Positions 26,935 through 34,097 of a stretch of DNA of 34,287 nt are shown in pieces. The stretch's first letter is position 1. The number at the start of each line of letters is the position of its first letter. The stretch lies in NCBI GenBank assembly GCA_903896425.1, contig CAITXW010000496.1:1-34287 (forward strand). Reading direction: 5' to 3'. A program made the translations under genes and the position numbers. This stretch comes from an uncultured beta proteobacterium (GTDB taxonomy: Bacteria > Pseudomonadota > Gammaproteobacteria > Burkholderiales > Burkholderiaceae_C). The notes beneath the pieces were generated by a model. The model worked only from the letters and a program-made list of their open reading frames with translations, was not told the DNA's origin and did no database searches.

Positions 26935-27417
26935 ATGTTCACTCGCCGCGCCTTAGCTCTTTCCCTCGTTGCGCTTGCGCTGGCCGGTTGCGCCAGTGTG
27001 CCGGCACCGGTTTCAGTTGCCGACAGCATCGCGAAAAACCCGTCGCTGAGCACGCTGGACGGCCTGCTGGGCCAGGCTGGCCTGAACGCCACACTGCAAG
27101 GCAGCGGCCCATTCACCGTGTTCGCACCCAGCAACGAAGCCTTCAAGGCGGTGCCTGCCAAGACCATGGACGACCTGGCCAAACACCCGGACAAGCTCAA
27201 GGATCTCTTGACCTTCCACGTTGTGGCCGGAAGACTTACCGCCGCCGAAATCAAGAATTCTTCTGTCAAGACCGTCAACGGCGCCGAACTGGCGCTATCC
27301 AAGGCTGGCGAATTCGTCACGGTTGAGCAGGCTCTGGTCCAGACCGCCGATATCGCCGCCAGCAACGGCGTGATTCACATCATCGACAGCGTTCTGATCC
27401 CGCCGCCCAAGAAGTAA
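26935..27417 (+). CDS. Fasciclin (FAS1) domain lipoprotein
   Basis: A 160-residue protein with a lipoprotein signal (lipobox LAGC, Cys19) and one FAS1 domain: LSTLDGLLGQAGLNATLQGS, PFTVFAPSNEAFKAVP, LLTFHVVAGRLTAAEI and NGVIHIIDSVLIPP. FAS1 domains act in adhesion or surface association; the ligand here is unknown. GGAGAAG lies upstream of the ATG at 26935. The long listed ORF from 26473 overlaps ppk2 and is not real there. Its place between two polyphosphate genes and its Pho box suggest a phosphate-starvation surface function. Confidence 0.93.
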   Translation: MFTRRALALSLVALALAGCASVPAPVSVADSIAKNPSLSTLDGLLGQAGLNATLQGSGPFTVFAPSNEAFKAVPAKTMDDLAKHPDKLKDLLTFHVVAGRLTAAEIKNSSVKTVNGAELALSKAGEFVTVEQALVQTADIAASNGVIHIIDSVLIPPPKK

Positions 27418-27421
27418 AGCG

Positions 27422-27439
27422 CACACCCCGCCGGGTGTG
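27422..27439 (+). terminator. Hairpin after the fasciclin gene, terminator-like without T-run
   Basis: CACACCC pairs with GGGTGTG around a CGCC tetraloop, starting 4 bp after the stop codon. No T-tract follows, so it may only partly terminate or may protect the 3' end. Confidence 0.45.
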
Positions 27440-27475
27440 TCGGAGCATCACCACAACCGACGGGCTGCATGCGGA

Positions 27476-27484
27476 TGCTATGCT
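27476..27484 (+). promoter_or_regulatory. Candidate extended -10 promoter of ppx
   Basis: TGCTATGCT (TGn then TATGCT) lies 30 bp before the ppx start and fits an extended -10. No Pho box is seen in front of ppx, so the exopolyphosphatase may be expressed independently of PhoB. Confidence 0.4.
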
Positions 27485-27513
27485 GGACACTGAGACACAG
27501 GGAAACATAGCTG

Positions 27514-29019
27514 ATGCAAGATGGAACACGCTTGGCGGCTGTCGATTTGGGATCGAACAGCTTTCGCCTTGAAATTGGACGCATTGAACACGACCAGTTT
27601 TACCGCACCGAATACTTGAAGGAAGCCGTGCGCCAGGGCAGCGGCCTCGACGACGAGCGCAAGCTGACGCCCGCGGCCATGCAGCGCGGCTGGGACTGTC
27701 TGGCCCGCTTTGGCGAACGGTTGGCGGGCTTCGACAACGCCGAGGTGTCGGCCGTGGCGACGCAGACCTTGCGCGAAGCGCGCAACCGCGACGAGTTCCT
27801 GCACAAGGCCAGCGCCGTCTTGGGCTTTCCGATCGACGTCATCTCGGGTCGTGAAGAGGCGCGCCTGATCTACCAGGGCGTTGCCCACTCGCTGCCACCG
27901 AGCGACGAGCGCCGCCTGGTCGTCGATATTGGCGGGCGCTCCACCGAACTCATTCTCGGCAAGGGATGGAAACCGAAATTGATGGAGTCCTACCGGGTCG
28001 GCAGCATTGCCTGGTCAGCCAAGTACTTTGCGGACAACCAGTTCACCCGACATGCCTTCCAGATGGCCGAGATCGCCGCCAAGGCGGTGCTCGATGAGGC
28101 TCTCAATGCCTACCGCCGCGATGACTGGGACGTGGCCTATGGTTCAGCCGGAACCGTCGGCGCTGTGGGCGACATATTGGCCGCTGCCGGCTGGCCCACC
28201 GGCAGCGTCAACCGGGAAGGACTGGACTGGCTGCAGGACAAGCTGATCAGCGCGAAAAGCGCCGATCGCGTGCGGCTGATTGGCCTCAAGGACGACCGGC
28301 GCGCCATCATCGGCGGTGGCTTGAGCGTCTTGCGCGCCGTCTTTGACCTGCTGCAGATCGATCAGATGCATCTGACGACCGGCGGTCTGCGTCATGGCCT
28401 GCTGTTCAACCTGATGGGCAGTGCCCCCGATCAGAGCGATGTGCGCGCCAAATCAGTTCAAAGGCTGGTCAGCAAGTTCGGAACCGATGCGGTGCAGGGC
28501 TTGCGCGTGGCGAAGGTGGCCCTCGAGCTGTTTGCGCAGCTGCATTCGACGCTGAAGTCAACGAACCCGAAAGACGAGCGGCAGGCCCGAAAGCTCGCCT
28601 GGGCTGCGCAGTTGCATGAGATCGGCAGCCGCATCTCGCACAGCGACTACCACAAGCATGGCGCCTACATCCTGGACAACTCGGATGCCCTGGGCTTCTC
28701 CCTGCCCGAACTGCACCGGCTCAGCCAACTGGTATTGGGGCATCGCGGCAAGCTGCGCAAGCTCGAGGTCGACTTCGACGACGCGGAGTTCATCGCGCAG
28801 TTGCTGACCCTGCGTCTGGCCGTCATCCTGTGCCACGCCCGACGCGACCCTGAGCTGAGCGGCCTGCAGCTGATGTGCAGTGCTGACCACGACAAAACCT
28901 TTGTCATCGCGTGCCGCAGTGCCTGGGCACAGTCCTATCCGCAGTCGGCCCATCTGCTGCGCGAAGAGGTGCTGGCATGGCAGAAGACGCCATGGACGCT
29001 GGCCTTTTCTCCTGACTGA
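27514..29019 (+). CDS. ppx: Exopolyphosphatase, Ppx/GppA family
   Basis: A 501-residue member of the ASKHA fold. The N-terminal phosphate loop is LAAVDLGSNSFRLEIG (about 7-22), the second is LVVDIGGRSTELILGKG, and GSAGTVGAVGDI and IIGGGLSVLRAV lie in the second subdomain. The C-terminal third is helical and HD-like (LHEIGSRISHSDYHKHGAYI). It removes terminal phosphates from polyphosphate, and some members hydrolyse pppGpp. Its proximity to ppk2 provides both making and breaking of polyphosphate. AGGG lies about 12 nt before the ATG, a weak ribosome site. Confidence 0.95.
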   Translation: MQDGTRLAAVDLGSNSFRLEIGRIEHDQFYRTEYLKEAVRQGSGLDDERKLTPAAMQRGWDCLARFGERLAGFDNAEVSAVATQTLREARNRDEFLHKASAVLGFPIDVISGREEARLIYQGVAHSLPPSDERRLVVDIGGRSTELILGKGWKPKLMESYRVGSIAWSAKYFADNQFTRHAFQMAEIAAKAVLDEALNAYRRDDWDVAYGSAGTVGAVGDILAAAGWPTGSVNREGLDWLQDKLISAKSADRVRLIGLKDDRRAIIGGGLSVLRAVFDLLQIDQMHLTTGGLRHGLLFNLMGSAPDQSDVRAKSVQRLVSKFGTDAVQGLRVAKVALELFAQLHSTLKSTNPKDERQARKLAWAAQLHEIGSRISHSDYHKHGAYILDNSDALGFSLPELHRLSQLVLGHRGKLRKLEVDFDDAEFIAQLLTLRLAVILCHARRDPELSGLQLMCSADHDKTFVIACRSAWAQSYPQSAHLLREEVLAWQKTPWTLAFSPD

Positions 29020-29028
29020 ACGCCGGTC

Positions 29029-29050
29029 GGCGGGCCCCGCGCGGCCCGCC
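29029..29050 (+). terminator. GC-rich hairpin after ppx
   Basis: GGCGGGCC pairs with GGCCCGCC across 6 nt, 9 bp after the ppx stop. Only ATTT follows, so termination would be weak. It directly precedes the promoter of the next gene. Confidence 0.5.
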
Positions 29051-29052
29051 AT

Positions 29053-29089
29053 TTGACTGAGGAAAACATAATGGTATAAACTGTATACC
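29053..29089 (+). promoter_or_regulatory. Promoter with palindrome GGTATA-n5-TATACC ahead of the H1-like gene
   Basis: TTGACT (29053-29058) and TATAAA (29075-29080), 16 bp apart, form a good sigma-70 promoter. The -10 is embedded in the perfect palindrome GGTATAAACTGTATACC (29073-29089), a plausible repressor site. The start codon lies 24 bp further on, with AAGGACAGG as ribosome site. Confidence 0.65.
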
Positions 29090-29112
29090 TCGTTTTTCCA
29101 AGGACAGGCAAC

Positions 29113-29646
29113 ATGGTCACGACAGCAAACGCATTCACACCGGCGGCACCGGCAAAGACCACCGCAGCCGCTCCCGCCAAGGCGGCGGCATCTGCAAGAT
29201 CACCAGCACCAGCCAGGAAACCAGCCCGCAAAGCTGTTGCGAAAAAGCTTACGAATAAACCGGCGCCGATCGCAAAACCGGCGGCAAAAAAAGTCGTCAA
29301 GGCGCTTGCCGCAAAGCCTGTCAAGGCGTCGGTTCCAGCAGCGGCCGCACCCGCTGTCAAAGCACTTGCAAAACCCGTGCTCGCGAAAGTGGTCAAGGCA
29401 AAGGCGGCAAAGCCCGTCAAGGAAAGGAAGCCCAAGCTGGTCCGTGACAGTTTCACAATGCCGAAGGTCGAATACGGGGTGCTCGCCGAGCTCAAGCAGC
29501 GCGCCGGCAAGCTTGGCAGCCCGGTCAAGAAAAGCGAGTTGCTGCGAGCCGGAACCAAGGCCCTGGCCGCCATGGCCGACAACGCATTCCTGGCTGCGCT
29601 GAAAGCCGTCCCGGCCATCAAGACCGGGCGTCCGAGCAAGGACTGA
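29113..29646 (+). CDS. Histone H1-like Lys/Ala/Pro-rich protein
   Basis: A 177-residue protein in two parts. Residues about 1-105 are low-complexity Ala/Lys/Pro with repeats such as KVVKALAAKPVKA and KVVKAKAAKPVKE, like eukaryotic H1 tails and bacterial AlgP/HctB-like nucleoid proteins. Residues about 108-177 form a folded domain: RDSFTMPKVEYGVLAELKQR, then KKSELLRAGTKALAAM and a TGRPSKD tail. I recall similar C-terminal ends in Burkholderiales proteins of unknown role. DNA or polyanion binding is likely from the charge. Polyphosphate binding is conceivable given the neighbours, but is only speculation. Confidence 0.8.
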   Translation: MVTTANAFTPAAPAKTTAAAPAKAAASARSPAPARKPARKAVAKKLTNKPAPIAKPAAKKVVKALAAKPVKASVPAAAAPAVKALAKPVLAKVVKAKAAKPVKERKPKLVRDSFTMPKVEYGVLAELKQRAGKLGSPVKKSELLRAGTKALAAMADNAFLAALKAVPAIKTGRPSKD

Positions 29647-29691
29647 GCGCCATGAAACGTAGCGTCTGCGCAAACCGGGCGCGCGGCGTTC

Positions 29692-30933
29692 TCAGTGCGA
29701 AACCAGGCCTTCGGCGATCGGGCGTTTGAAGACCAGCCACGCCGGCAGCGTGGCGACAATGGAACCGGTGACGATTAGCCCCGCCACCAGAACCTCTTCG
29801 GTCGCGCCCAGCCGCACCGGCATCGCAAACCCGAACTGCGACTGCATCCAGTGCGAAAGCCCATTGGAACCGAGCCACCCCAACATGACACCCAGCGCGG
29901 CACCAGTCGTGATCAGCAGCACGACTTCGATCCAGACGACGCAAAAGACGTAGAGGCGGCTGGCGCCGATGGCCCGCAGCACCGAGAACTGGCGCTGGCG
30001 CGCCAGAAAACCGACCAGCAAGGCCATCAGCACCGCAGCCACGACCAGAACCTCGGTCGTGATGGCCAGAACCGACATGAGGTCGCGCACGTTGCCCAAA
30101 GTCAGGTACAAATCGTTGAGCACTTCGGCCGGGAACAAGGCCACGCTGCGCGGCGTGCGCCACTGCGCGCGCAGGCGGTAGGCGCTGGCAACCGAGTCGG
30201 GCTTGATCGCGATGGCCGGCACACCGGACAGGTGGCCGGCGTCCCATGGCGGACCGATGCGCGATACGCCGCTGGCCGCGTGACCAATCGACAGGCCATG
30301 CACACTCCAGACGTCTTCGATTGGCACCAGAATGGCCGTATCCCAGATGTTCTCGCGTGGCGGCAAGCGCCCCACCACCGTGTAGTGAGCCGCGTCATGC
30401 CCGGGGTCGCCGTGCGTCGCCTCGTCATCCGCAGGCAGGTGCAGTCCGTGCGCCGGGCTGAAGGTCGCGCCGATGGCGAGCGCGACACCGGCGCCAACGA
30501 CGGCCTCGCCACGCCGCTGAAAGATCCGTCCCTGTGTTGGCTGCAGCGTGCCACCCCGGCTCACGAAGTCGGCGATGGTGCCGACGATGGCGTGGCCTTG
30601 CCAGTTGTCGCCAAACGCGATCGGCGCGGCATATTTCACGCCAGCCGCGCTGCCGGCCTTTGCCAGCAGGTCGCCGTCGAGCAAGGGAATGGCCTGGGGC
30701 CGCAGATAGACGGCGGTCAGCACCAGTTGCGTGTTGCTGCCCGGCGCGCCCACCAGCAGATCGAAATCGTCAGCGGCGCGGGCGCTGCCTTGACGCAGGG
30801 CGCGTTCCTGAGAGATCACGGCAATTCCGGTGGCCACGGAAAGGGCCATGAGCAGCACGGTCACCCATGCCAGCAACCGGTTGCGGCGCAGGTCGGCGCC
30901 AACGACCGGGAACGGGTTGAAGCGTGGCATCAT
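29692..30933 (-). CDS. ABC transporter permease, FtsX/MacB-like, with His/Asp-rich periplasmic loop
   Basis: A 413-residue permease: one N-terminal helix (LAWVTVLLMALSVATGIAVI), a large periplasmic domain (about 45-280), then three C-terminal helices as in FtsX/LolE/MacB permeases. The periplasmic domain contains HGLHLPADDEATHGDPGHDA followed by AHYTVVG (about 162-188), with five His and several Asp in 22 residues, suggestive of metal binding. YTVVGRLPPRENIWDTAILVPIE resembles permeases I recall from the zinc-regulated PA4064-PA4066 group of Pseudomonas. It overlaps the ATPase gene by 4 bp and is the last gene of the phoA run. The 3' end faces the H1-like gene, 45 bp away. Confidence 0.85.
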   Translation of the reverse strand: MMPRFNPFPVVGADLRRNRLLAWVTVLLMALSVATGIAVISQERALRQGSARAADDFDLLVGAPGSNTQLVLTAVYLRPQAIPLLDGDLLAKAGSAAGVKYAAPIAFGDNWQGHAIVGTIADFVSRGGTLQPTQGRIFQRRGEAVVGAGVALAIGATFSPAHGLHLPADDEATHGDPGHDAAHYTVVGRLPPRENIWDTAILVPIEDVWSVHGLSIGHAASGVSRIGPPWDAGHLSGVPAIAIKPDSVASAYRLRAQWRTPRSVALFPAEVLNDLYLTLGNVRDLMSVLAITTEVLVVAAVLMALLVGFLARQRQFSVLRAIGASRLYVFCVVWIEVVLLITTGAALGVMLGWLGSNGLSHWMQSQFGFAMPVRLGATEEVLVAGLIVTGSIVATLPAWLVFKRPIAEGLVSH

Positions 30934-31616
30934 GACACAGAAAATTCCTGCAGCGCGCCTTGCGCCAGACGCACGCAGCGGTCCATGCGCAGCAGCAGTT
31001 CCTGCTCGTGGGTCACCACAAGCAGCGTGGCCCCCTGGGCACGGACCAGTTCAACCAGCAGGTCGCCAATCTGCGTCCGATGGTCCGGATCCAGACTGGC
31101 GGTGGGCTCATCGGCCATGACGATGGCCGGTTGCAACAACAGGGCGCGTGCCAAGGCAACGCGCTGGCGCTCCCCGCGCGAGAGCAAGGCCGTCAACCGG
31201 TCCCATGCCGACAGCCCGACGGCCGTCAGCAGGTCGCGGGCGCGTTGCTGCAAAGCCGGCGCCAGCTTCCAGCGATCGAAACACGCGGGCAGCAGCACGT
31301 TGTCGAGCATGGAGAGACCTTCGACCAGATGGAAGTCCTGAAATACCAGTCCGAGATGGCGATGGCGCCAACGGCACAGACCATCCGCCGAAAGTGCGCC
31401 GATATCTGTGCCGCCCCATTCGATCTGACCCGATGCGGGGCGCGCAATGCCCGCCAGGCAATGAAACAAGGTGGTCTTGCCGGCACCTGAAATACCGCTG
31501 ATTCCAAGGCTGCAGCCGGACGGCAGATCAAGCGCCGCAATGCTGAAAAGCGGATGCGACTGGCCGACAAACCGGACCAGCAGATCGCGCACGTGCAAGT
31601 CACCCTTGCCACTCAC
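30930..31616 (-). CDS. ABC transporter ATP-binding protein (LolD/MacB type)
   Basis: An ATPase of about 228 residues. Walker A is GISGAGKTT (about 41-49), Q-loop LVFQDFHLVEGLSML, signature LLSRGERQRVALARALL (Ser-Arg-Gly instead of Ser-Gly-Gly), Walker B AIVMADEPTASLDP and H-loop VVTHEQ. The ORF track extends to 31799, inside the upstream gene. I chose the GTG at 31616 because it overlaps the upstream stop as GTGA and gives the normal length. It pairs with the following permease. The transported substrate is unknown. Confidence 0.88.
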   Translation of the reverse strand: MSGKGDLHVRDLLVRFVGQSHPLFSIAALDLPSGCSLGISGISGAGKTTLFHCLAGIARPASGQIEWGGTDIGALSADGLCRWRHRHLGLVFQDFHLVEGLSMLDNVLLPACFDRWKLAPALQQRARDLLTAVGLSAWDRLTALLSRGERQRVALARALLLQPAIVMADEPTASLDPDHRTQIGDLLVELVRAQGATLLVVTHEQELLLRMDRCVRLAQGALQEFSVS

Positions 31617-32089
31617 AGTTTGGACACCTCGGCATCGACAATACGCACTTGGCTGACGAATCCGTTCTCCGGATCGGTCCAGGAACCCATTTCCAGTCGG
31701 CCCGCGACTTCGATGCGCTGCGAGAAATTCACCGGACCCAGCGTCGCCTTGAGGTAGATGACCACGATGTCCGAGGGCCACTGCGCATCCGACGAGCAAA
31801 AGGGACAGACCGCCACCGGTTCGCGCGTGAGCACGAAGAACTTGCTCTCGGGCTTGAGCGGCGGCGCAATGTAGCCGCGCATGCGGACCGTATGACCCTT
31901 GAGCAATTTGGCCCGTTCCGAATATTGGGTGCCCAGCACACCGACCGACTTGTAGAGCGAATCAAAACTCAGATGCGAGTCCAGGCTCATGTTGTCGGCG
32001 GCACGGGCGCCGCTCGCCCACAGCAACAGGGATGAAAGCAAGAATCGCCGGCCAAGGCATTCTCTGGACTCCCGATGGATTGCGGACAT
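31613..32089 (-). CDS. Exported CxxC protein of unknown function (DUF3299-like outline)
   Basis: A 158-residue exported protein with signal peptide RRFLLSSLLLWASGARA (cleavage about residue 30; the twin Arg is suggestive but not a full Tat motif). The mature part has the β-rich stretch LLKGHTVRMRGYIAPPLKPE, then FFVLTREPVAVCPFCSSDAQ with Cys95 and Cys98, then IVVIYLKATLG and IEVAGRLEMGSW. The outline recalls DUF3299 proteins encoded next to ABC transporters of the zinc-regulated type, but I cannot confirm it. The start overlaps the phoA stop by one base (TAATG), and the stop overlaps the ATPase start. CxxC could bind a metal or act in redox. Confidence 0.82.
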   Translation of the reverse strand: MSAIHRESRECLGRRFLLSSLLLWASGARAADNMSLDSHLSFDSLYKSVGVLGTQYSERAKLLKGHTVRMRGYIAPPLKPESKFFVLTREPVAVCPFCSSDAQWPSDIVVIYLKATLGPVNFSQRIEVAGRLEMGSWTDPENGFVSQVRIVDAEVSKL

Positions 32090-33882
32090 TACTTCTTGCG
32101 GGGCTTGGCCGCAGCGCCAGTCTCTTGCGACGCCAGTGCCAGTGCGTCGGCCATGATGCGGAACAGTTCGGTGTTTTCCATCTGTCCATGCACCTTGTCG
32201 GCGCCCGGGCCGCTGGCCGTCAGCACCACATCGTCACCGGAATGAACACCGCTGTTCGAAGCGCGCGCACCCTTGTTTGGCAGGTTGCCTTCACGCAGCA
32301 CGGCGCCCGGAACAGCCTTGTACTTTTCGTTGGCCACCATGAGGCCGTCGGCATTGCGAAGGGTCGGCACAAATTCACCGTCCATGAAGGGGCGGAAGGT
32401 GTCGTAGTGATCCGGATAGGCACCGAAGGTCATGCGCAGGCGGCGCGACACATCCACCTTGCCCGGATAGCCCTGCGCATCGGGCGCCGGGTAATTGGGA
32501 AAGCCCGCTTCGGCATAGGTTTCAACCTTGTCGCGCATGTCAACGCCGGGTTCCTCGTCATTGACGGTTCCAATCACGCTGACCGCGTGCGAATGGTCCG
32601 AGGTCACGAGGATCAGGGTATTGTTGCCGTTCGCCTTGGCCCATTCCTTGGCCTGCTTGACTGCAACGTCGAGCATGATGGTGTCGTAGATAGCGCGCTC
32701 GGGGTCGAGCGAATGGGAGTACTTGTCGATGCGCGCGCTCTCCACCATCAGCACAAACCCTTTCTTGTTGCGCGACAAGACCTTCAGCGCCGCCGCCATC
32801 TCTTCCGGCACATCGGGCTGGTCGGGGAACTTGGAGACAGATCCCTTCTTCAGGAATTTCAGGTCGAGCGCGCCATCGACATTGCCGGTGTTGTACAGAC
32901 CGAGCATGCGCGTCGTCCTGGCATCGTCGGCAGCGGCCTGCATCTCTGACTTGCTGATGGCGATCTTGTAGTCGGCCTGTCTGAACAGGTCGATGTAGTC
33001 CACATCATCGCCACGCTTGGAGCCGGCGGTCGACTTCGGCAGGAAGTTGGGCGAGCCGCCACCCATCAGGACGTCGATCTTGCTGTCGTAGTACATCTTG
33101 ACGATGTCGTTGAAGTCCGAGCGGCGCCGCGTGTGCGCCACCATCGCCGCCGGCGTGGCGTCTTCGATTTCGGAATTGGTGACCGCGCCGACGGCCATGC
33201 CGCGGCGCTTGGCCAGCGCCGTGATGGTGTCGACTCTCGGGTGATCCAGGGTGCTGGCGGCGCGCGAGCAGTACACACCCAATGCATTGACGCAGGACTT
33301 GTGGCCTGTCGTGTAGGCATGCGCCGCATTGGCCGAGTCGGTGATGATGGAGTCCGTGCCCTGCGTAGTCAGCAGCGCCATGTACGGCATGTCATCGATC
33401 GCCAGTTTGCCGGTGAACTTGCCGCCCTCGATGCCTTGGGACAGGATGCGCGCCGCAGTCCGGTGTGCGATGGAGAGACCGTCGCCGATGAACAGGATCA
33501 CGTTCTTCGCCACCGGCTTGGCGGGGGTTGCATAGACGCGCCAGGCCACCGTCGCACTATGCTGGCCGTCGCTGGCCTGCACGGTGTACGGACCCGGCTT
33601 GCGGATGCTGGCGTCACGCAGCAACAGGCTTGACACCTCCTTGCCATCTTCGCGCGCCAGCAGTTGCGCCTTCTTGCCCAGCACCTTGCTGTAATCCCGT
33701 CCATTGATCGTGACCTTGATCTGGTCAGGATCGACCACGGCACCGAACTCGACCTTGAAATCAAAGTGCGAGCCCGCGAGGATGTCGGCGCGGGTCAGCG
33801 GGAAGATCGTCTGGGCGACAACGGTCGACGAGACGAGCATGGCACAAAGGACTGGTAGCAGATACGAAGGCTTGAAGCGCAT
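32089..33882 (-). CDS. phoA: Alkaline phosphatase (PhoA family), periplasmic
   Basis: A 597-residue exported phosphatase. After a signal peptide (about 1-23), an extra β-type N-terminal region of about 95 residues precedes the catalytic core. The core has NVILFIGDGLS (Asp134 as metal ligand), the nucleophile motif DSANAAHAYTTGHKS (Ser183), VTNSEIEDATPAA and the late metal site LVTSDHSHAV. It releases phosphate from organic esters and uses zinc and magnesium. At 597 residues it is longer than E. coli PhoA (about 470), mainly from the N-terminal region. A Pho box lies upstream, and three genes follow with overlapping junctions. A palindrome, CACGGATCCGTG, sits 3-14 bp before the ATG, where the ribosome site is weak. 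Confidence 0.93.
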   Translation of the reverse strand: MRFKPSYLLPVLCAMLVSSTVVAQTIFPLTRADILAGSHFDFKVEFGAVVDPDQIKVTINGRDYSKVLGKKAQLLAREDGKEVSSLLLRDASIRKPGPYTVQASDGQHSATVAWRVYATPAKPVAKNVILFIGDGLSIAHRTAARILSQGIEGGKFTGKLAIDDMPYMALLTTQGTDSIITDSANAAHAYTTGHKSCVNALGVYCSRAASTLDHPRVDTITALAKRRGMAVGAVTNSEIEDATPAAMVAHTRRRSDFNDIVKMYYDSKIDVLMGGGSPNFLPKSTAGSKRGDDVDYIDLFRQADYKIAISKSEMQAAADDARTTRMLGLYNTGNVDGALDLKFLKKGSVSKFPDQPDVPEEMAAALKVLSRNKKGFVLMVESARIDKYSHSLDPERAIYDTIMLDVAVKQAKEWAKANGNNTLILVTSDHSHAVSVIGTVNDEEPGVDMRDKVETYAEAGFPNYPAPDAQGYPGKVDVSRRLRMTFGAYPDHYDTFRPFMDGEFVPTLRNADGLMVANEKYKAVPGAVLREGNLPNKGARASNSGVHSGDDVVLTASGPGADKVHGQMENTELFRIMADALALASQETGAAAKPRKK

Positions 33883-33914
33883 GGCACGGATCCGTGGGTT
33901 GGAACAAGCCTGTC

Positions 33915-33948
33915 AGTCTAGGCACGTCGTGTGACGGCTCAGTGACAA
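33915..33948 (-). promoter_or_regulatory. Pho box and promoter of phoA and following genes
   Basis: Read leftward, TTGTCAC-TGAG-CCGTCAC (33948-33931) is a 7-4-7 repeat, then 10 bp, then TAGACT (33920-33915) as -10. The spacing is identical to the pstS and ppk2 sites. It should control phoA and, through overlapping genes, the CxxC protein and the ABC transporter. Confidence 0.82.
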
Positions 33949-33990
33949 CCGGGCGCAAGCGCGAACGGTGGCCGATGGGTCGACACATTT

Positions 33991-34008
33991 CAGTCATGAA
34001 ATTGACAC
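33991..34008 (+). promoter_or_regulatory. Weak second Pho-box-like repeat
   Basis: CAGTCAT-GAAA-TTGACAC has the 7-4-7 form with mismatches in both halves. The expected -10 position (34019-34024) reads GCCAAT, which is poor. It could be an extra PhoB site in the 215-bp intergenic region or chance. Confidence 0.3.
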
Positions 34009-34039
34009 ACAGCGGTGCGCCAATCAAGCAGGCCGCCCG

Positions 34040-34068
34040 TTGCGATAAATCAAAGGCGCGCGTTATAT
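34040..34068 (+). promoter_or_regulatory. Sigma-70-like promoter of the right-edge gene
   Basis: TTGCGA (34040-34045) and TTATAT (34063-34068) are separated by 17 bp, a good constitutive promoter geometry. It lies about 30 bp before the first possible start codon. Confidence 0.55.
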
Positions 34069-34097
34069 CCCTGCCGGCAACTTTGGGAGAACACTCC

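Noticed and set aside
29851-31341. 496-aa plus-strand ORF opposite the ABC genes
   Set aside because: Shadow; the minus strand carries overlapping genes with Walker and FtsX features.
31617-31799. N-terminal extension of the ABC ATPase ORF
   Set aside because: Lies within the upstream gene; the GTGA overlap start gives the standard ATPase length.
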